This document shows, in pieces, positions 57,849 to 64,000 of a DNA stretch of 64,000 nt. Below the pieces are notes generated by a model. That model was not told the origin of the DNA. It made no database searches and worked only from the letters and a program-made list of their open reading frames with translations. Position 1 is the stretch's first letter, and the number at the start of each line of letters is the position of its first letter. The translations under genes were made by a program, and so were the position numbers. This DNA comes from Lentinus brumalis (taxonomy: Eukaryota; Basidiomycota; Agaricomycetes; Polyporales; Polyporaceae): the NCBI GenBank assembly GCA_001792895.1, contig MARA01000015.1, positions 868,001 through 932,000 on the forward strand, in the 5' to 3' direction.

Positions 57849-59185
57849 ATGCCAGTCCCCCGGCTTCCTCCAGAGCTGACGGACAGGATTATTCAAGCCG
57901 TAGACCGGGGCACTCTCCCTGCTTGTGCCTTGGTCTGCAGTAGCTGGCTTCCTGCTAGCCGATATTGCATGTTTCGCTTTGTGCGCATTCGGTCTTCGGT
58001 CAGTTATGAATTATTGGTCTCTCGTGTTCTATCCTCGGAGTCGATGAAGCATCATCTCCTGGAGGTTCGCAAGATGGTCTTGTGGAATAGGAAGGAAGGG
58101 GATTTTCCAAAAGATCGGATACCCGAGTCGTGGCCTTCATTCTTTCAGCTGTTCGCTGCCCATTTGCCGAACCTTACTACCCTAGTACTGGGCACCACGA
58201 ATTGGGACCAGCGTCCGACACATCCACTGACGTCGCTGGTACTTTCGCGGTTCATATCGGTGCGGCACCTCGAGCTCCGTGGCTGCAATTTCCCCTCGTT
58301 TGGTACTCTTCGCCGCGCTCTTAGTGCTCTTCCCTCCCTCGACTTCCTGATCGTCGAAGGGGGCTCATGGCCTGTTCCATCAGCGGAGCTGTCCCCGTTA
58401 CTCCTCGGGAATGGGGCGTATGGGTCAGCTCGGCCAAGACTGTCCACTTTGCACTTGTACACGCATCCCGGTCCACTCAATCGCCTTCGTACGCACCAAC
58501 TCGTGACCTGGCTGTCTACTACGGCTACCCCGACAACGCTCCACAACCTTCAATTTATGGAGCACCTACCCCATGAAGTTGGTTGTCGCGGACTCCTGGA
58601 CTCCTTTGGACCTTCATTTCCGCTGTTCATGCGAAACATCTCAGCCCTCGGCTTGAGTCTCATTGCCAGCGACGAAGGTGAGTGAGGTCCAATCAGGTTT
58701 CTCACCCGATGCTTGCAGCGCTGATCTCTGCTATACCAGACCACCCGCACCTGTTCTCGGATGCCATCAATCTTAAAACCATCTCTATGGGTCTTAATCC
58801 AAATTCGGTTGAAATCTGGAACACGGTCACTGCCATGTTCCAGTCTCTTCCGACTCGGAGCTCAGGCTGTGTCGAGGCGATCGGAATTGCTGGGCAGATT
58901 ATTCTGCCATCGCTGGACATCTTGAATGGTTTGGAAAGCCTCGATGCTTGCTTTGAGGGCGGTGCGTTTCCGGGGCTCCAGAGCTTCACGTTCGAGTTTC
59001 GTTATCATGCCGACGCCGCACGGATCGACGCTTCAACCATCGGAGAGGAGGTCTTGAAGGTCACGCAGAGCAAGCTGCCTGAGCTGTTCGGACGGCGTGA
59101 CATCAACGTCCGCGTTGAACTCGAGGAGATGGGCGAATATCACCGGGCGATAGTCTTGGACTATTCGTCCCAAAGGGGCGATTGA
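57849..59185 (+). CDS. F-box-like / leucine-rich-repeat protein 2
   Basis: N-terminal LPPELTDRIIQAVDRGTLPACALVCSSWLPASRY, an F-box-like motif, then leucine-rich blocks (LPNLTTLVLG, VRHLELRGC, LPSLDFLIVEG, GLESLDACF). Exons 57849-58677 and 58740-59185; sum 1275 nt, 424 aa, frame intact. Related to the protein at 47333-48649 over the N-terminal motif and the repeat layout. It ends with IDASTIGEEVLKVTQSKLPEL and an acidic tail. Role in ubiquitin ligase substrate choice is family knowledge; no direct evidence. Confidence 0.7.
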
Positions 59186-60292
59186 TGGCGTCTGCGACTC
59201 CTCGGACGTTCGCGAAGATTCGCAGTTTGGCCACCTCTCGCGATACTCGATGTCCAAGAAGCTACCCTTCCTCCTCGCTTGTCGCCGTGACTCGTCCCTT
59301 CCCCTGCACCGTGTTGCCATGCTTGTCTGTCATCGCCGTCCCACCCTCCTCACCTTTCGACATCGCCCTCATCCTTCTGCATCCAAGGACTCTCTGCCCT
59401 TTCGTCGTCCCTCATCTTCACTATTACGATTCCCATGAGCAACTGCCCGCATCCCGCTTTCAAACGCTCTTGCTCCCACGCAGCCTCCCGCCATTGACCG
59501 CGGAGATCGTTGTTCTCTGGGCAGGAAGTGGAGTCGTCCTACCGCCAGCCATTGCCGCGATTCTGAGCGGCGTTTCGCCGTCCTTATGGACGGTCATAGA
59601 ACCAACCCGCGACCACACGTCTTGCGCAAGTCTCTGCACCGTCGCAACTGCCGTCGATGTTCAAGCAGGAGACGATGGAAGTTGTCAGGAGCAAGCTTCC
59701 CAGTCTTCTGTCCCGGTCATTCGTCGACTTCCGCTTCGAGATCGCGGAGACCTTTTTTCAAGACCCCGCCCGAAGGTGGAGCCTTTTTGATTGTTTGGGA
59801 GTATGAAGGATCCTAGCCCGGGTCCGGGGTCCGTGGCACTCTACTCAGCTTGGCCCATCGCCCCGATCCCGCCGCTGCTCTTTGCATCTCTACCATATAT
59901 CCCACCCTGTAGCTTCCCGTGTTCCCCGGTTGCGGTGGGTTGGTCCCACTGTATCTTGTCATCCTTCTTCTGCTCTTCAGTGAGGTTCGATACCATGTCC
60001 ACGTTCCTCCGAGTCGAAGTGCTCCGTTGATACTTTAAGTGCAGTATTACTGTGTGCAGCTTCGCTCTCCCAAGATGATGTGCGTGTACGGACCTCTGCG
60101 ACTCGCGGGAGACAGCAAGGACACCCCAACATGCTACCAAAGCTCACTTGTCAACTACGCCCACCGCGCTGTACCCATACTCATATATTTAACATTCCCA
60201 GACCAAGATAAGTACAATAGATTTTGTCAGACCTAAACGACAGCACTGAAGCATGCAACAACCCCGAACGACCATACGCACCAGAATGAAGC
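59186..60292. other. 1.1 kb without an intact gene
   Basis: Includes the possible F-box relic at 59612-59806 (separate entry). The remainder holds short frames only. Confidence 0.45.
59612..59806 (+). pseudogene. relic of an F-box-like protein C-terminus
   Basis: A short frame reads MFKQETMEVVRSKLPSLLSR..VDFRFEIAE and ends DPARRWSLFDCLGV. It resembles the tail of F-box-like protein 2 (EEVLKVTQSKLPELFGR..NVRVELEE). Just before it the frame is closed by TAG, and no F-box part is found. Most simply a leftover of a third paralogue. Confidence 0.35.
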
Positions 60293-62413
60293 TCAAAACC
60301 CGATAACAGGATCGTCGATCAACAGCTGCTCCCGAGCAATCCTAAGCTCGTCCCACAACCGACTCTGGAACCCATTCCACCTCTTCGCCCGCTCCTGCTT
60401 GTCCTCCCCGCCCTCGAAGCGCTCCCCGCGCCCAAAGTCGATCAGGCGGAAGCTCGGGCACGCGAACGAGCGCCGCTCCGGGGGCACCGTCAGCGGGCCC
60501 GGCTGGATCATGATATTGCGCACGTAGAACGAGCCCTGCCGGACGGGCTTTGGCAGACTGTGCAGGCGGAGCAGCAGCGAGAAGCATTCGGTCCTGCAGA
60601 TGTTTCATCGAGTCAGTTCGAGCTTAAGAGTGCTATGAACGAGGGCCTACCTCTGATCCGCGTTGAATTTCTCCGGCTCAACAGGCTTTCCGCACTCCTC
60701 CATGAGCAAGATGGGCGACATCCGGTCAATCCGGCACGGCTCGTCCTCGCTGCAGTCAGCATGGACGACGTCGTCGGAGTGCGAGTCGCTGACGGGCACG
60801 TAGAACCCGAAGAACTTGGGCACTATCGCGCCCACTGGGACCGGGTAGCGGTGGCAAGGCGGAACAAAGTTGAACCCGCAGTACTCCTCTTGCGTGTGCT
60901 TCGGCAAGGCGTTGTAGACCTCACCTTCGTTCTTCAAGAGTGTATGTGCGGTGCAGCGGTTGTACGCGAGCTTCGCGGCGACGGTACACTGCCCGGTACG
61001 CGACCGAGCAGACAGAGGCGGCGGCAGCGTGAGGGGCGCGCGGTAGACGAAGGAGTGGTGCCCGGAGCCGAGCTGGTTGGCAGGATGCAGATGGAGGTGT
61101 GCAACGAGTTCTTCCTTTTGCCTCGCTGTCTTGTTCTCACCCTTGTCGCGCGGGAAGACAGGGTACATGCGCTTGTACTTGACGGGATCGTCGCCTGTCT
61201 GCTCGTGGTTCGTCAACTTCTGCGTATCATGTACGAGGAGAACGTCAGGGAAGAGGCCGTCTGGGATGAACTCCTCCAGCTTGGGAAGGTCCTGCACGGA
61301 AAACAGACCCGACGCAGGCGTTCCCTTCGTGGCCGGCTCTACATCATCGTCCGTCTCAGTGTCGCTCTCAGCCGTCCCTTCGGTCTCCGAGCCGTCGTCA
61401 CCCGACTGAGCGTCATTCTCGCCCCTCGCTCCAGCCTCCGACCCATCGACGTCCATCGGAGAGTCGCTCTCAGCAAGCCCGGGATTGTCGTCGACGTTAG
61501 GCAGGTCCAATTCTAGTGGCTCATCGCACTTCGCATCCACCTCTGCGTCTGGCGGGGAATACAATTCATATACGGGTTTCCCTAGGTCTTTGACCAACGT
61601 CGAGACACGGAACCGGTCCATCTCTTCCGGACTGTCGAATATATAGATCCCGCGTTTATCCCCGAGGACTCCGGGGCGATTGATATCGTGAACGGTACGG
61701 GCCAGGAGCTCGCTCGAATCCTTCTGCGCCTTGATGCGGTCGAGGAAGTGATCGCACCACAGATAGTGGTACGCAGCGCCCGTCCAGTTCTTCAGAGGCG
61801 GAGAGCCGTTGTTGGGCTCGAGGTGTCCCCGGCACGTGTGCGGGGAGTCGGCGGAGCATCCAGGCCGCTTCGCTGGCTCAGGAATGGCAGACGTAGCACT
61901 GGCCATGGCAGGAGCGGCGCGCGCTGGGCCCTTGTCATCGCTGAACTCATCCCAACGCATCGTATACGTCCTGCACTCCGGATCCTCGTGCTCCTCCTCG
62001 CAGCCCTGGTCGATCGCGCCCAGAGGCGGATCGGTGTTCGCCGGATGTTTCTTCGGCAGCTTGAGCACGGGCCATGGGCGCCGCACGCGCGGGCGGACCA
62101 ACGGGCCATCGAACTCGTCGTCGTCGTAGAGCTCTCCGAGCTCCTTGACCTGGCTGCGTGAATAGATGGTGGTGACCGGGATACCTGGCTGGCGCTCGAT
62201 GTAGCCAATCTCGTTCAGCGCGTGTCCCCAGACCAGTCCGCTAGGGGTGCAAAAGCCCAGTGGCGCACGGTCCTTCTCGAGCCACCTGCCGTTGGGCGGG
62301 CGGTTGAACCATGTTCGAAGGAATCGAGTACGACCTTCCGAGTTGACATAGTCGCGCTTGTCGTCAGCTCGCAGCTGCGGGGCCATCATGATAGTGTTCG
62401 GATTGATGTCCAT
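60293..62413 (-). CDS. protein-kinase-like protein with degenerate catalytic loop
   Basis: Exons 62413-60651 and 60593-60293 (sum 2064 nt, 687 aa). The first 400 residues are a divergent N-terminal domain; an acidic low-complexity stretch (SETEGTAESDTETDDDVEP) follows. The C-terminal kinase-like part has a glycine-loop pattern LGSGHHSFVYRA, the lysine region TVAAKLAY, the hinge ILLMEECGKPV, FYVRNIMIQ in place of HRDxxxxN (the Asn is kept, the Asp is missing) and LIDFGRGE, a full DFG. This makes it a probable pseudokinase or unusual kinase of basidiomycete-specific type. A TATA box is about 85 bp upstream. Confidence 0.7.
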
Positions 62414-62498
62414 GGCGAGGCGGCACAGACGGTGGTCGGGAAGGACTGTGGTGGTGATGGTGGTTCGGTACCAGAAGGTGTGCACCCCATGTCCACGG

Positions 62499-62507
62499 TA
62501 TATATAC
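62499..62507 (-). promoter_or_regulatory. TATA box of the kinase-like gene
   Basis: TATATATA about 85 bp upstream of the start codon at 62413. Confidence 0.45.
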
Positions 62508-62703
62508 GAAGGCCGCTCACCACGTTGCCTGCGACTCGAAAGCAGCGAACAAAAGAAGCTCCTGAAACGCGCTGTCTGTGTCACAGATACGAAGGATCAC
62601 ACGCACGTGCCAAAGGTCACGCCAGCGGCTGCGGGCGCGTGACGTCACCAGGCACGCCGTCGCGAGGCTCCTTCGGAGTCCTTGGCATGCGCCTTGGAAA
62701 CAC

Positions 62704-63440
62704 CAGTGGTGGCAGAAATGGTCAGACCGGTCAAAGAGTGACTGACCGGCTTGACATTGACCATGAGGTCAGACCGGTCAGACCGGCACGGTCAAGGTGG
62801 TCATTCGGCCGCCTCGGAGACCACGCGCTTAAGTAGAGGGCGGCGGCCTCATCAGCGCGCGCACTGTGGAATGGAGACCCTGTGTTGAACTGTGAACATA
62901 GGCAGAAGTTGAACTACGTATGCTACGAGTAGACGAGCTGTCCAATTTACAGATTGAACTCGTACTTCCTTCACCTGACTCCCGAGTCCTGGTCGACCGA
63001 GTTAAGCTGGCCTCCCGCTGTCCTCCGATATGGCTGGGGAGTTCTTTACGGCTCCCGGTATGAAATACGGAAACAACGGCACCTACAAGAGTGCGTGGTG
63101 CAACGGCTGCGTCACGAAGCATATCGAGAGGAACCAGCGCTGGGATCCTCGCCCGGGCTTAATTGAGAGATTTTGACAGTGTATATAATTCTTGGCTACG
63201 TTGCTAGTAGAGAATAATCGATGTAGTGCGCCGCGCGCGATGCTAAGCATAAGTACGACACAGTGAGTTTGAGACGACCGTCGTGCTGTCTGTGCGCTCT
63301 CCCGGTCCGCAATCCTAGCTAATCCGTGCCTTGGCGCTCCTGGGTTTGATTGGCCGGTCATGTCAGTGCGGTCAGTCGCTGACCACCTTGACCAGTCAAC
63401 ACGGTCTGACCGGTCTGACCGCTGGTCAGTGACACCACTG
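62704..63440. mobile_element. non-autonomous hAT-like element
   Basis: 737 bp, flanked by an 8-bp direct repeat GGAAACAC (62696-62703 and 63441-63448). The ends are inverted CAGTGGTG and CACCACTG, followed inward on both sides by subterminal copies of GGTCAGACCGGTC-type motifs. An 8-bp target site and CAGTG ends are typical of hAT transposons. No transposase frame is inside. Confidence 0.7.
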
Positions 63441-63511
63441 GGAAACACCACTGCACAGCGCCCGGTTATATACCTCGTAGCGCCCCCATATCGTCCTTGA
63501 TCTATACCATC

Positions 63512-63923
63512 ATGTCCGAGCACGATCGCAAAGATGAGAAGAAAGAGTCCGGAGGTTTCTTCGGCGGCCTTGGGGATAAGGTGGGTCCTGGCAGTGTCGA
63601 CAGCGTACACGGATGGTCCAGGTCTGATCGATGTACATCGATTGTGCAGTTGAACGAAATGGCGGGTGGCGGCGCCGCAGGCGAGGCAAAGGAGGACAAG
63701 CTCGACAAGAGTACGTCTTCATTTTCGTATCCGCTCAGGTTGTGATGATGACCGGAACTGCCGTACAGCGATCGACTGGGTGCAGGAGCACATCTTGGGC
63801 CAGGGCCCGCAGTCAAACGAGAGCGCCGCAGAGCAGCTCAAGGACGAGCAGATGAGCGACTTCATCCGCCGCCAGTACAAGAGCGCGACCGGCCACGACT
63901 TCCCTTCAGCCGACAAGTCATGA
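63512..63923 (+). CDS. small conserved acidic-basic protein
   Basis: Exons 63512-63580, 63650-63710 and 63769-63923; sum 285 nt, 94 aa. The protein has two charged Gly-rich parts (SEHDRKDEKKESGGFFGGLG, EMAGGGAAGEAKEDK), then a conserved helix IDWVQEHILGQGP and DEQMSDFIRRQYKSATGHDFP at the end. It resembles small stress-related proteins of fungi, but I cannot name the family. A TATATA element is about 45 bp upstream and the hAT-like element ends 71 bp upstream of the start. Confidence 0.6.
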
Positions 63924-64000
63924 GTCAATGACGGTGCTGGCCAGACGGGCCTCACCTTGTCACAAATTCTCGACCACGATGGGTGCAGTTGCTAATCAAT

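Noticed and set aside
59182..59790. A 202-aa plus-strand frame
   Set aside because: Composition is low-complexity and it overlaps the F-box relic in another frame.

Overview
This window is nuclear DNA of a filamentous fungus, almost certainly an Agaricomycete basidiomycete. The genes are GC-rich and cut by many short introns (about 50-65 nt, GT..AG, with CTNAC-like branch sites). They include a FunK1 fungal kinase, F-box/LRR-like proteins, a 16-intron secreted catalase and lone reductase domains of NRPS-like type. No prokaryotic or plasmid features were seen.

Layout. 0.6-7.8 kb: an orphan coiled-coil protein, a 754-aa orphan membrane protein and a BAH-PHD chromatin protein. 8.1-29.8 kb is the housekeeping core: nucleoporin Nup57/Nup54, FunK1 kinase, S9 peptidase, mitoribosomal RNase III-like protein (mL57 type), MICOS subunit Mic12, catalase, eIF2-beta, ATP synthase gamma and Bro1. 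30.2-37.8 kb is a transposon-disrupted locus. An orphan gene is duplicated, and its second copy is broken by a TIR element. That element is itself split by a 5.4-kb Ngaro-type tyrosine-recombinase retrotransposon with split direct repeats, gag, RT-RNase H, a recombinase and two introns. 38.5-59.2 kb is more accessory: a mitochondrial carrier, an MFS transporter, two tandem stand-alone thioester-reductase-type proteins, two tandem secretory amidases, two F-box-like proteins and a small secreted protein. 60.3-63.9 kb: a kinase-like protein and a small conserved protein, divergently transcribed, with a non-autonomous hAT-like element between them.

How genes relate. Several fit known modules: Mic12, ATP synthase gamma, the mitoribosomal protein and the carrier are mitochondrial; eIF2-beta acts in translation initiation; Nup57 in the nuclear pore; Bro1 in ESCRT sorting. 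The MFS-reductase-amidase stretch could be a small metabolic neighbourhood, but no enzyme pathway can be traced.

Quality warning. At least six otherwise intact genes or elements show a one-base frame slip, mostly at a C or G run. Restoring one base makes the summed exon lengths divisible by three in each case where I counted exons. Base-calling error in homopolymers is the simplest reading, so these genes should not be called pseudogenes on this sequence alone. Exon joins were read by eye from splice signals and family patterns, without alignment or transcript data.
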